From the NCBI GenBank assembly GCA_035249175.1, contig DATFGT010000015.1, positions 1 through 64,000 on the forward strand: DNA of 64,000 bases, given 5' to 3'. The notes beneath the pieces were generated by a model. That model did not search any database and was not told the DNA's origin. It saw only the letters and a list, made by a program, of their open reading frames with translations. Of this stretch, positions 1-7,825 are shown in pieces. The position numbers and the translations under genes are program-made. The DNA comes from 66-474 sp035249175. GTDB lineage: Bacteria > Pseudomonadota > Gammaproteobacteria > Xanthomonadales > Rhodanobacteraceae. Numbering within the stretch: position 1 is the first letter of the stretch; every line of letters starts with the position of its first letter.

Positions 1-1
1 C

Positions 2-85
2 TACATCGATTTCTACAACCGCTACCGCTTGCACTCGTCATTGGGGTATCGTTCTCCGGCGGAGTTCGAAGCCCAATGTGTTTGA
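2..85 (+). pseudogene. IS3-family transposase (OrfB), C-terminal end only
   Basis: The frame entering from the left edge reads YIDFYNRYRLHSSLGYRSPA and then EFEAQCV before a stop. This is the characteristic end of IS3-family OrfB integrases: the region after the last catalytic Glu, with N-R-x-R-x-H-S-x-L-G-Y-x-S-P. Only 27 codons are visible, so whether the element is complete to the left cannot be judged. About 30 bases after the stop the sequence changes into the right half of an attC site, so the IS end lies near 110-116 and has replaced the left half of that site. Confidence 0.8.
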
Positions 86-116
86 CCACCGGTGTCCACT
101 TTTGCGTAGGAACTCT

Positions 117-152
117 CCGCGCTGCGCGCGCCGCTAAATTCGGGCGTTAGGC
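117..152 (+). repeat. attC site, right half only (broken by the IS3 element)
   Basis: These 36 bases match the right part of the two complete attC sites downstream: the central GC palindrome, then CCGCTAAATTC, then the core GTTAGGC at 146-152. The left half, with the inverse core and first arm, is missing and is replaced by the IS3-type end. The core supplies the first bases of cassette A, because cassettes start after the G of GTTRRRY. Confidence 0.7.
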
Positions 153-187
153 CCAAGAAATCCAATAGTTGTGTTCGGGGGAGGCAT

Positions 188-844
188 TTGGAACCAGACC
201 AAGAGAACTCGGATGGTGTCGGGCTCACGGCGTACGAACGCCGGCTGTGGGTTGAGGTCGACCGGATTCTCTACCAGAACTACTTGACACCCCGCACAGT
301 AACGGACTTCTGGGCAGGAGATCGCGATGCGATTGTCGCAAGCTTGAAGCAAATGAAGGAACGAGCGATTCGTTCCATAGTGATTGTTCAATACGTCGAG
401 CTCGATAACGTTCTCAATCACACAATCTTTCGACATGTCTTTGGTAAACGCAGATCGCGTAAGAGGAGCAAACAAACAGCCACGCTGCAGGCTATGCTCG
501 ACCATCTCTACCCTCAACAGAAGTTGGACATCGTGCGTAGCTTCAAGGAAGTTCCGAAGGCTATTGCAAGCAGCATCTTGGCATTAAACACTTTGCGCAA
601 TAGCCTCGCTCACAGGTTCGATCTGGCGAGCGTTCCGAAGTCCAAGCGGCTGTATAAGGGCAAGTACGACGTATTTACGAAGAAGGGGCTTGAAAAGTTT
701 CAAGACGACATGTGGCAGATCGACGAGTTCTTCCAACCGGAGGTCACAAGGCTGAGCCTAGAACTTGTGAGGCGCCAACGGGAGCGGAATGCGACCGTGG
801 GCCCAACAAATCATGCCAGCGGACGCGCTGGCGCGCGCCACTGA
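188..844 (+). CDS. Integron cassette A: HEPN-like protein of unknown function
   Basis: A 218-residue protein starting at TTG, chosen because a strong ribosome-binding site (GGGGGAGG, 177-184) precedes it. No full-length family is recognised. Residues 132-146 read ALNTLRNSLAHRFDL, and R137-N-S-L-A-H142 fits the R-x4-6-H signature of HEPN domains, many of which are RNases in toxin-antitoxin, defence or abortive-infection systems. The remainder is predicted helical and is highly basic around residues 86-96. The gene fills one cassette, and its 3' end runs into its attC site. Its GC is lower than that of the core genes, consistent with acquisition. The HEPN assignment rests on one motif. No antitoxin partner is obvious in the cassette. 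Confidence 0.6.
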   Translation: MEPDQENSDGVGLTAYERRLWVEVDRILYQNYLTPRTVTDFWAGDRDAIVASLKQMKERAIRSIVIVQYVELDNVLNHTIFRHVFGKRRSRKRSKQTATLQAMLDHLYPQQKLDIVRSFKEVPKAIASSILALNTLRNSLAHRFDLASVPKSKRLYKGKYDVFTKKGLEKFQDDMWQIDEFFQPEVTRLSLELVRRQRERNATVGPTNHASGRAGARH

Positions 845-859
845 ATTCAGGCGTTGGGC
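801..859 (+). repeat. attC recombination site of cassette A (59 bp)
   Basis: The inverse core GCCCAAC (801-807) and the core GTTGGGC (853-859) bound an imperfect palindrome centred on GCGCTGGCGCGC, giving the classic 59-base-element layout. It closely matches the sites at 117-152 and 1304-1361 and overlaps the end of the cassette A reading frame, as attC sites commonly do. Confidence 0.85.
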
Positions 860-877
860 GGCACCGGGAGCGCAGGA

Positions 878-1282
878 ATGTCACTAATACACTACGTACT
901 TGCAGTTGTCGTTGCTGTTGTGGTCTGCTCGCTCACCGACTGGCTCTTTATGGGGGTTCTCTTTCACGAGAGATACAAGCAGCACCCCGAGGTTTGGCGT
1001 AGTTCTGTCGCGGCTGGCAGTGACTCGAAAGCCGTTGCGTGGTCCATGCTCCTAACTGTGGTCACGTGCATGGCATTCGTCTATGTCACAGGCGCATTTG
1101 TTCTTCCAGGCCTTTCACGCGCACTTGCAGTTACGGTGGGTGTCTGGCTGGCCATCCCAGTTCCGTTGCTGGTCACCAACTCACTCTTCATCAAGTTGCA
1201 TCCGTTGGTGGCCGTGTCCCATTGTCTTGGTTGGCTTGCCAAGCTCCTGGTATGTTGCCTCTCTGCTAGTTACTGGCTCTGA
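878..1282 (+). CDS. Integron cassette B: small four-helix membrane protein
   Basis: A 134-residue protein from the ATG at 878, with GGGAG (866-870) as ribosome-binding site. An earlier in-frame TTG at 854 lies inside the attC core and is rejected. Four hydrophobic stretches are visible: about residues 4-28, 50-72, 77-100 and 111-133. Between the first two is a polar, charged loop (HERYKQHPEVWR). The size and layout recall small integral-membrane families such as DUF1761, which are common in environmental cassettes, but I cannot assign the family with certainty. No catalytic motif is apparent. It occupies its own cassette between the attC sites at 801-859 and 1304-1361. Confidence 0.6.
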   Translation: MSLIHYVLAVVVAVVVCSLTDWLFMGVLFHERYKQHPEVWRSSVAAGSDSKAVAWSMLLTVVTCMAFVYVTGAFVLPGLSRALAVTVGVWLAIPVPLLVTNSLFIKLHPLVAVSHCLGWLAKLLVCCLSASYWL

Positions 1283-1303
1283 GCTTGCCGGGCGCGAAGT
1301 GCC

Positions 1304-1361
1304 GCCCAACAATTCATTCCAGCGGACGCGCTGCGCGCGCCGCTAAATTCAAGCGTTATAC
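1304..1361 (+). repeat. attC recombination site of cassette B (58 bp)
   Basis: The inverse core GCCCAAC (1304-1310) is the exact reverse complement of the core GTTGGGC that starts cassette B at 853. The site ends in the core GTTATAC (1355-1361), which begins cassette C. The interior repeats the GCGGACGCGCTGCGCGCGCC palindrome of the neighbouring sites. Confidence 0.85.
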
Positions 1362-1378
1362 CGCACAGGGGGAACATC

Positions 1379-1933
1379 GTGGCATCACCGACCAAAGAGC
1401 AGCAGGATGCTGCGCAACAGTTTGTTGGGCTGGCCATTGAGGCTTTGAAAAACGAGAGGGGCGTGCACGCAGAGACCGCGATCGCCGGCGTCGCACGCAT
1501 GGCCGGTACATTCTTATTTCGGTCGTTCGCGTTTCCACTAGCTTCGGTTCATCCGGGCCAAGCCGTACTCTCCGAGGCAGCAAACGAGCAAGGACCAAAG
1601 CTCATTCAGGCTCTTGGCAATGTGTTGGCCCACATCGGTGTCGTACTCGACAAATCGAAGCTCGGAGTAAACAAAGACCCTGAGCACCGGCCAATGTTGG
1701 ACTTCCTGGCTACCCAGAAGCGGCTGGAGCCCTTGTTCTCGCGGGTCATGCAAGCTCTTGGTCTGTCTTGTCCCCAAGCGGCAGAGTCTGCCGCCATCGC
1801 AACAGCTATCCTCATCAAGCAGTGCGTCCCCGTGCTCGACCCAAACCTCGCCTTTGGCATCGCTGCTTATGGGTTCGTCGAGGGCTCAAAGACAGCGCCG
1901 GATCCAGTGGTCTTGGCGGGCAGTGCGGTATAA
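1379..1933 (+). CDS. Integron cassette C: unknown 184-residue protein
   Basis: Starts at GTG 1379, eight bases after an AGGGGGA ribosome-binding site (1366-1372). I do not recognise a family. The protein is mostly helical by composition, without signal peptide. It has one moderately hydrophobic N-terminal stretch around residues 40-60 (ARMAGTFLFRSFAFPLASV) and a second near 135-150 (AAIATAILIKQCVPVLD). There are no obvious metal or nucleotide motifs. The stop codon lies inside the inverse core of the following attC site, which is typical cassette packing. Confidence 0.6.
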   Translation: MASPTKEQQDAAQQFVGLAIEALKNERGVHAETAIAGVARMAGTFLFRSFAFPLASVHPGQAVLSEAANEQGPKLIQALGNVLAHIGVVLDKSKLGVNKDPEHRPMLDFLATQKRLEPLFSRVMQALGLSCPQAAESAAIATAILIKQCVPVLDPNLAFGIAAYGFVEGSKTAPDPVVLAGSAV

Positions 1934-1975
1934 CTATTCGGTCAAGCGGACCGCGTTCCGCGGCCGCTTACCTCA
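1928..1975 (+). repeat. attC site of cassette C, truncated by an IS110-type element
   Basis: The inverse core GTATAAC (1928-1934) is the exact complement of the core GTTATAC at the start of cassette C. It is followed by TCAAGCGGACCGCGTTCCGC and GGCCGCTTA. After about 1970-1975 the expected remainder of the site is absent and sequence attached to a transposase remnant begins. Confidence 0.75.
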
Positions 1976-1998
1976 GCAACTGTCTTGTGATACGACCT

Positions 1999-2735
1999 TC
2001 AGACTGCGATCAATCCTTGATCGCGCAACTCGTCACGTCGCTTGGCGTTGACGATTCCAAGCAGCTTTCGCATGCATGCCACCAGCGCCACTTTGCCCAG
2101 CTTGCCGCGTGCTCGCAGGTGCTGGTAGTGGGCTTTCATCAACGGGTCCCAACGCACGGCAGACAGCGTCGCCATGTAGAGCGCCACCCGCACGGGCGCA
2201 CGGCCGCCACGAATGCGGCGTTTGCCCTGGCCTTGTCCGCTGTCGCGGTTCATGGGGGCGACGCCCACCAGTTTGGAGATCTGCCTTCGGCTGAGTTGCC
2301 CCAGCTCGGGCAGCAACGACAACATGCTCGCCTGGAACACGGGACCCAGCCCTTTGCGCGCGTGCATCGCAGGCGTTGCATGTTGTTGATCAGGGCGTGG
2401 ATGGCGGCATCGACCGCCGCGAGTTCGCGCTTCACCGCAGCGATGGTGCGCGAGGCCAACGTTCGGACCATGGCCGGCGCCATGGCCGCCTGTTGCTTGT
2501 GTGCTTGCAGAGCCGTGACCAACTGCCCGCGTCGGCGCAACCAGTCCCGGAGTTCGCGTTGCCACGGTGGAGCTGCCGTGTAGCGTCGCAGGCGATCGTT
2601 GAACAGGCGCGCCATCAAAGCCAGCATGCGTGCGTCGATGGCATCGGTCTTCGCAAGGTCGCCGGTGCACGTGCGAAGTTGCGGGCTTGCCTGGGGTTGA
2701 CCCTGGATACCCCCAGACCGGCATCGCAACACGCA
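1999..2735 (-). pseudogene. IS110/IS1111-group transposase, truncated and twice frameshifted
   Basis: Read on the minus strand, three frames carry consecutive pieces of one IS110-family transposase. Near 2660-2720 is VSRVNPRQARNFARA. From about 2665 down to 2370 is LAKTDAIDARMLALMARLF with the following helical linker. From about 2365 to the stop is the C-terminal domain (PELGQLSRRQISKLVGVAP, then RRIRGGRAPVRVALYMATL). The N-terminal catalytic half is gone, so the enzyme is dead. The 3' end of the element lies against the broken attC site of cassette C. Members of the IS1111-attC subgroup insert specifically in attC sites, which fits this position. The other end abuts a truncated acetyltransferase gene. 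Confidence 0.85.
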
Positions 2736-2744
2736 TCCAACTCG

Positions 2745-3031
2745 ATGTCTGCCGCGTGCGGATCGGTGCCTTTTCGTTCTTCGGACCGGGCGTGCAGATC
2801 TACACGGCCTTGCACCCGTTGGACGCCGCGCAGCGCCGGCACAGGGAATACGGCAAACCGGTTGAAATCGGCTCCGACGTCTGGATCGGCGGCGGGGCGA
2901 TCATCCTCCCAGGCGCGCGCATCGGATCGCGCGCGGTGATCGGCGCCGGTAGCGTCGTCACGCGGGACATCCCCGAAGGCATGCTGGCGGTCGGGAACCC
3001 CTGCCGGGTGATTCGCGAAATAACCGAGTAG
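2745..3031 (+). pseudogene. Maltose O-acetyltransferase (maa/lacA family), C-terminal fragment
   Basis: About 95 codons encode the left-handed beta-helix end of a sugar O-acetyltransferase. The frame reads GVQIYTALHPLDAAQRR, then YGKPVEIGSDVWIGGGAIIL, then GAGSVVTRDIPEGMLAVGNP ending in CRVIREITE. The family is normally about 185 residues, with an N-terminal helical region that is absent here. Upstream sequence in the same frame belongs to the antisense of the IS110 remnant, so the 5' half was lost at the IS boundary. No start codon or ribosome-binding site supports translation, and I treat it as a pseudogene. Confidence 0.75.
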
Positions 3032-3127
3032 TGGTGCATCGGCGCAGGGTGTCGTACATGGCGCAGGCTCAAGCGGAATCCAAATCGGACCCGTTACAAT
3101 GCCGGTTTTGGAAATCCCCGCGCTGCC

Positions 3128-4498
3128 ATGTTCGACAACCTTACCCAACGTCTTTCCGCCACCGTCCAGCGCCTGACCGGGCGCGGTCGCCTGACCGAGG
3201 AAAACATCCGCGAGGCGCTGCGCGAAGTGCGCGTCGCGCTGCTGGAAGCCGACGTCGCGCTGCCGGTGGTACAGGCGCTGATCGAGCGCATCAAGGTGCG
3301 TGCGGTCGGGCAGGAAGTGCTGAAATCCCTGACGCCGGGCCAGGCGCTCATCAAGGTGGTGCGAGACGAGTTGACCGCGGTGATGGGCACCGCGAATGCA
3401 TCGCTGCATCTCGCCGCCACGCCGCCGGCGGTGGTGCTGATGGCGGGCTTGCAGGGTGCGGGCAAGACCACCACGGTCGCGAAACTAGCCAAGCACCTGA
3501 TCGACCACAAGAAGAAGGTGATGGTGGTTTCCGCCGACGTGTATCGTCCGGCCGCCATTGAGCAATTGCAGACGCTGGCGGGGCAGGTCGGCGCGGGCTT
3601 CGTGCTCTCGCAGACGGGCCAGAAGCCGATCGCGATCGTCAAATCGGCGCTCGATGCGGCCCGGCGCGAAGTCGCCGACGTGCTGATCGTCGATACCGCC
3701 GGACGCACCTCGATCGACGAAGCCATGATGGCCGAGATCAAGGCGCTGCACGAAGCGGTGAACCCGGTCGAGACGCTGTTCGTGGTCGATTCGATGACCG
3801 GCCAGGACGCCGCCAATACGGCCAAGGCCTTCGCCGACGCGCTGCCGCTCACCGGGGTGGTCCTGACCAAGGTCGATGGCGACGCGCGCGGCGGCGCGGC
3901 ATTGAGCGTGCGCTACATCACCGGGCGGCCGATCAAGTTCCTCGGCGCGGGCGAGAAGCCCGATGCGCTGGAGCCGTTCCATCCGGACCGCATGGCCACC
4001 CGCATCCTCGGCATGGGCGACGTGCTGTCGCTGATCGAGGACGTGCAACAAAAGACCGACGCCGACAAGGCGGCCAAGCTCGCGGCCAAGGTCGCCAAGG
4101 GCAAGCGCTTCGACCTGAACGACATGAAGGACCAGCTCGACCAGATGCTCAACATGGGCGGACTGGCGGGCCTGATGGAGAAGCTGCCCGGCGTGTCGTC
4201 GCTGCCCGACAAGGTGAAGTCGCAAGTCAACGACAAGGAAGTGAAGCGGATGATCGCGATCATCGGCTCGATGACCAAGAAGGAGCGCCGGCATCCCGAT
4301 CTCTTGAACGGGTCGCGGCGCGCGCGCGTGGCGCGTGGCTCCGGCACCCAGCCGGCCGAGGTCAACCGCCTGCTGAAGCAGTACACGCAGATGGAAAAGA
4401 TGATGTCCAAGTTCGCCCGCGGCGGCATGAAGGGTCTGATGCGGCAGATGTCCGGCGCGATGAAGGGCATGGGCGGACGCGGGATGCCGGGGCGCTGA
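3128..4498 (+). CDS. ffh: Signal recognition particle GTPase Ffh
   Basis: A 456-residue SRP54-type protein that binds 4.5S RNA and signal peptides of nascent membrane proteins and delivers ribosomes to FtsY. The N-domain helices come first. The G domain carries the P-loop GLQGAGKTTT (about residue 107), DTAGR (about 191) and TKVDGDARGG (about 247). A methionine-rich M domain follows, with the RNA-binding stretch SRRARVARGSGTQPAEVNRL and a C-terminal run rich in Met and Gly. Length is normal. It stands immediately upstream of the rpsP operon, a common arrangement in gammaproteobacteria. A possible -10 element (TACAAT, about 3096-3101) lies just before the gene. Confidence 0.97.
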   Translation: MFDNLTQRLSATVQRLTGRGRLTEENIREALREVRVALLEADVALPVVQALIERIKVRAVGQEVLKSLTPGQALIKVVRDELTAVMGTANASLHLAATPPAVVLMAGLQGAGKTTTVAKLAKHLIDHKKKVMVVSADVYRPAAIEQLQTLAGQVGAGFVLSQTGQKPIAIVKSALDAARREVADVLIVDTAGRTSIDEAMMAEIKALHEAVNPVETLFVVDSMTGQDAANTAKAFADALPLTGVVLTKVDGDARGGAALSVRYITGRPIKFLGAGEKPDALEPFHPDRMATRILGMGDVLSLIEDVQQKTDADKAAKLAAKVAKGKRFDLNDMKDQLDQMLNMGGLAGLMEKLPGVSSLPDKVKSQVNDKEVKRMIAIIGSMTKKERRHPDLLNGSRRARVARGSGTQPAEVNRLLKQYTQMEKMMSKFARGGMKGLMRQMSGAMKGMGGRGMPGR

Positions 4499-4515
4499 GG
4501 CGAGGTTTAAAGCTT

Positions 4516-4585
4516 CGTAGGGCGGGTGGCAACCCGCCGTTGGCGTGCCACATGGCGGGATGCGCTGCGCTACTCCCGCCCTACG
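4516..4585. repeat. REP-like inverted repeat between ffh and rpsP
   Basis: CGTAGGGCGGG at 4516-4526 is repeated in inverse orientation as CCCGCCCTACG at 4575-4585. An internal hairpin, GGCGGG/CCCGCC, lies at 4521-4538. The 70-base unit looks like an intergenic palindromic element and could stop transcription from ffh or stabilise its mRNA end, although no T-run follows. Confidence 0.6.
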
Positions 4586-4601
4586 GTTCTGGCAAAATTC
4601 C

Positions 4602-4630
4602 TCGCATTTCGGCGGTTTTCCCCTTATAAT
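4602..4630 (+). promoter_or_regulatory. Putative promoter of the rpsP operon
   Basis: A perfect TATAAT (4625-4630) lies 67 bases before the rpsP start and after the REP-like element. No good TTGACA is present at the usual distance, so only the -10 box supports the call. Confidence 0.45.
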
Positions 4631-4697
4631 TGCGCGTTTCCCGTGCCCGGAAGTCGTGTGATCGACCCGTGGCCGTTCCATTCGGAGTCGATAGATC

Positions 4698-4958
4698 ATG
4701 GTTAGGATTCGTCTTTCGCGCGCAGGCGCCAAGGGCCGGCCGTTTTACCACGTGGTGGTGACAGACCAGCGCAGCGCCCGCGACGGTCGCAACATCGAGC
4801 GTCTGGGTTACTTCAACCCGGGTGCCGCCGGTGCGCATGACCAGCGCCTGGTGCTGGATGTCGAGAAGTTGAACGCCTGGGTCGCCAAGGGCGCGCAGTG
4901 CTCGGACAAGGTCGCGGCGCTGGCGAAGGAAGCCGGCAAGCAGGCCGCTGCTGCCTGA
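4698..4958 (+). CDS. rpsP: 30S ribosomal protein bS16
   Basis: The 86 residues begin MVRIRLSRAGAKGRPFYHVV, the standard bS16 N-terminus, and continue through ERLGYFNP. bS16 binds 16S rRNA and is needed for small-subunit assembly. It is first in the rpsP-rimM-trmD-rplS operon. rimM starts four bases after its stop, implying coupled translation. Its leader begins close to a perfect TATAAT. Confidence 0.97.
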   Translation: MVRIRLSRAGAKGRPFYHVVVTDQRSARDGRNIERLGYFNPGAAGAHDQRLVLDVEKLNAWVAKGAQCSDKVAALAKEAGKQAAAA

Positions 4959-4962
4959 TGCG

Positions 4963-5478
4963 ATGAACGACGAGCGGCGGGTGCTGCTCGGGCGCATCGT
5001 GGGCGTGCATGGCGTGCGCGGCGCGGTGAAGCTGGAATCGTTCACCGAGCCGCGGCTGGCGATCTTCGATTACAGGCCGTGGTTGCTCGAAGGCAATGCC
5101 GGTCGAATCGAGGAAGTCGCCGAACCGCACGGACATGCGCAGGGCAAGGGCATCGTCGCGGTGCTGCCCGGCGTCACCGATCGCGATGCGGCAACGGCAT
5201 GGATCGGCGCACGCATCCGGGTTCCGCGCGAGGCGCTGCCCGAACCCGAGGCAGACGAGTTTTACCAGACGGATCTGGAAGGGCTGCAGGTGGTGAATGA
5301 GGCGGGCGAGGATCTGGGCCGCGTCACTCATCTGTTCGACAACGGCGCGCACGATGTGCTGGTGACGCGCGACGAAGCCGGACGCGAACGCCTGATTCCG
5401 TACGTGGTGGATGTTTACGTGAAAGCGGTCGATCTGGATGCAGCGCGCATCACGGTCGACTGGGACAAAGACGACTGA
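4963..5478 (+). CDS. rimM: Ribosome maturation factor RimM
   Basis: A 171-residue protein with the N-terminal beta-barrel motif LGRIVGVHGVRGAVKLESFT. A PRC-barrel half follows, including DEFYQTDLEGLQVV and the pair LIPYVVDVYV. RimM binds uS19 and helps mature the head of the 30S subunit. Its start is four bases after rpsP, and trmD begins 29 bases after its stop, so it lies within the same operon. Length is typical. Confidence 0.96.
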   Translation: MNDERRVLLGRIVGVHGVRGAVKLESFTEPRLAIFDYRPWLLEGNAGRIEEVAEPHGHAQGKGIVAVLPGVTDRDAATAWIGARIRVPREALPEPEADEFYQTDLEGLQVVNEAGEDLGRVTHLFDNGAHDVLVTRDEAGRERLIPYVVDVYVKAVDLDAARITVDWDKDD

Positions 5479-5506
5479 CCCAAGGACGATTGACCCAGGA
5501 CGACCG

Positions 5507-6268
5507 ATGCGCTTTGACGTCGTCACGCTTTTTCCCGAATTCGTGCACCAGTGCAGTAGTTTCGGGGTGATCGGCCGGGCGGTCGAACGCGGATTGCTGG
5601 AAGTGGAAGCGTGGAATCCACGCGACTACGCCGAAGGCGGTTATCGCCGCGTCGATGACAGCGTATGCGGCGGCGGTCCCGGTATGGTGATGCTGATCGA
5701 GCCACTGCGGAAAACGCTGGCGGCGGCGCGGCAAGCGGCGACGAACAAGGCGCCGGTGATTTACCTGAGTCCGCAGGGAAAGCGGCTCACGCAGGAAAAG
5801 GTGAAGCAACTGGCAGGATTGCCGCGGGTGATTCTGCTGTGCGGGCGCTACGAAGGGATTGACGAGCGCCTGATCGAACACGAGGTCGACGAGGAGCTGT
5901 CGATCGGCGATTACGTGCTGTCGGGCGGCGAGCTCGCCGCGGCGGTGCTGGTCGATGCGATCGGCAGGTTGCAGGAAGGCGCGTTGGGCGATGCGCAATC
6001 CGCCGCGCAGGATTCGTTTTCGGACGGCCTGCTGGATTGCCCGCACTACACGCGGCCGGTGCATCATGAGTTTGGCGATGTGCCGGCGGTGTTGTTGTCG
6101 GGCGATCATGCGGCGATCGACCGCTGGCGCCGGATGCAGTCGCTGGGCCGCACCTGGTTGCGCCGCCCGGAGCTGCTGGAAAACTTGACGTTGGACGCAG
6201 ACGACCAACGCTTGCTGGAAGAATTCAAACGGGAACGCAAGGGTCAAACCCATGAACAAGATCATTGA
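5507..6268 (+). CDS. trmD: tRNA (guanine-N1-)-methyltransferase
   Basis: A 253-residue SPOUT-class enzyme that uses SAM to form m1G37 in tRNAs, preventing +1 frameshifting. The start MRFDVVTLFPEF is typical and is preceded by CAGGA; in-frame codons further upstream would overlap rimM. The SAM-binding trefoil knot is visible in VILLCGRYEGIDERLIEHEV and ELSIGDYVLSGGELAA. Its last 17 bases overlap the start of rplS, so the two genes are translationally linked. Confidence 0.97.
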   Translation: MRFDVVTLFPEFVHQCSSFGVIGRAVERGLLEVEAWNPRDYAEGGYRRVDDSVCGGGPGMVMLIEPLRKTLAAARQAATNKAPVIYLSPQGKRLTQEKVKQLAGLPRVILLCGRYEGIDERLIEHEVDEELSIGDYVLSGGELAAAVLVDAIGRLQEGALGDAQSAAQDSFSDGLLDCPHYTRPVHHEFGDVPAVLLSGDHAAIDRWRRMQSLGRTWLRRPELLENLTLDADDQRLLEEFKRERKGQTHEQDH

Positions 6269-6632
6269 ACAATTCGAAACCGCGCAGATGGGCCGCAAGC
6301 TGCCGCCGTTCGCGGCCGGCGACACCGTGGTCGTCAACGTGAAGGTGACGGAAGGCAACCGCGAGCGCGTGCAGGCGTTCGAGGGCGTGGTGATTGCGCG
6401 CCGCAACCGCGGCCTGCATTCCGCCTTCACCGTGCGCAAGATGTCGCACGGCACCGGCGTGGAGCGCGTGTTCCAGGCCTACAGCCCCGCGATCGACTCG
6501 GTCGAAGTCAAGCGCAAGGGCAAGGTGCGCGGCGCCAAGCTGTACTTCCTGCGGGGTCTTGAAGGCAAGGCTGCGCGCATCAAGGAAGACCTGGCCGCGA
6601 ACAGCAAGCCGGACGCTTCGCGCGTCAAGTAA
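6252..6632 (+). CDS. rplS: 50S ribosomal protein bL19
   Basis: A 126-residue protein with the bL19 signature: GDTVVVNVKVTEGNRERVQA near the start, VIARRNRGLHSAFTVRK, then GVERVFQAYSP. It sits at the interface of the ribosomal subunits. Translation starts inside trmD, and the operon closes with a strong terminator about 25 bases after the stop. Confidence 0.97.
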   Translation: MNKIIEQFETAQMGRKLPPFAAGDTVVVNVKVTEGNRERVQAFEGVVIARRNRGLHSAFTVRKMSHGTGVERVFQAYSPAIDSVEVKRKGKVRGAKLYFLRGLEGKAARIKEDLAANSKPDASRVK

Positions 6633-6655
6633 TTCCTGCTGCATCGGTTACGCAA

Positions 6656-6686
6656 AGCCGCGCGGAGCGATCCGCGCGGCTTTTTG
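6656..6686 (+). terminator. Intrinsic terminator of the rpsP-rplS operon
   Basis: A perfect 11-base stem, AGCCGCGCGGA / TCCGCGCGGCT, with a GCGA loop is followed directly by TTTTT. It is a textbook rho-independent terminator. Confidence 0.93.
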
Positions 6687-6940
6687 TTTGGACCTTTCTT
6701 CGAAAATCGTTCGCTTCGGATCAAGTCCGGGGCAGGCCGTGAGCGTAGGGCCGCAGGCGCGAAGGCGAAGGGCAGCAGGGGTTCCCGTGTCGTGTTTCGA
6801 CTTCGCGAAGCCCCGCTTCGCTACGTTCAACGTGAACGGTTGAAGGGACTCGGCTCATGCGCAAAAACTGATCCGCGGCATGAAAACTTCGCCGCGTGCG
6901 CGTATGGTGGAACGAATTCGATTTCCGCGAGGCGCGTGCG

Positions 6941-7819
<879 letters not shown>

Positions 7820-7825
7820 CACCAA

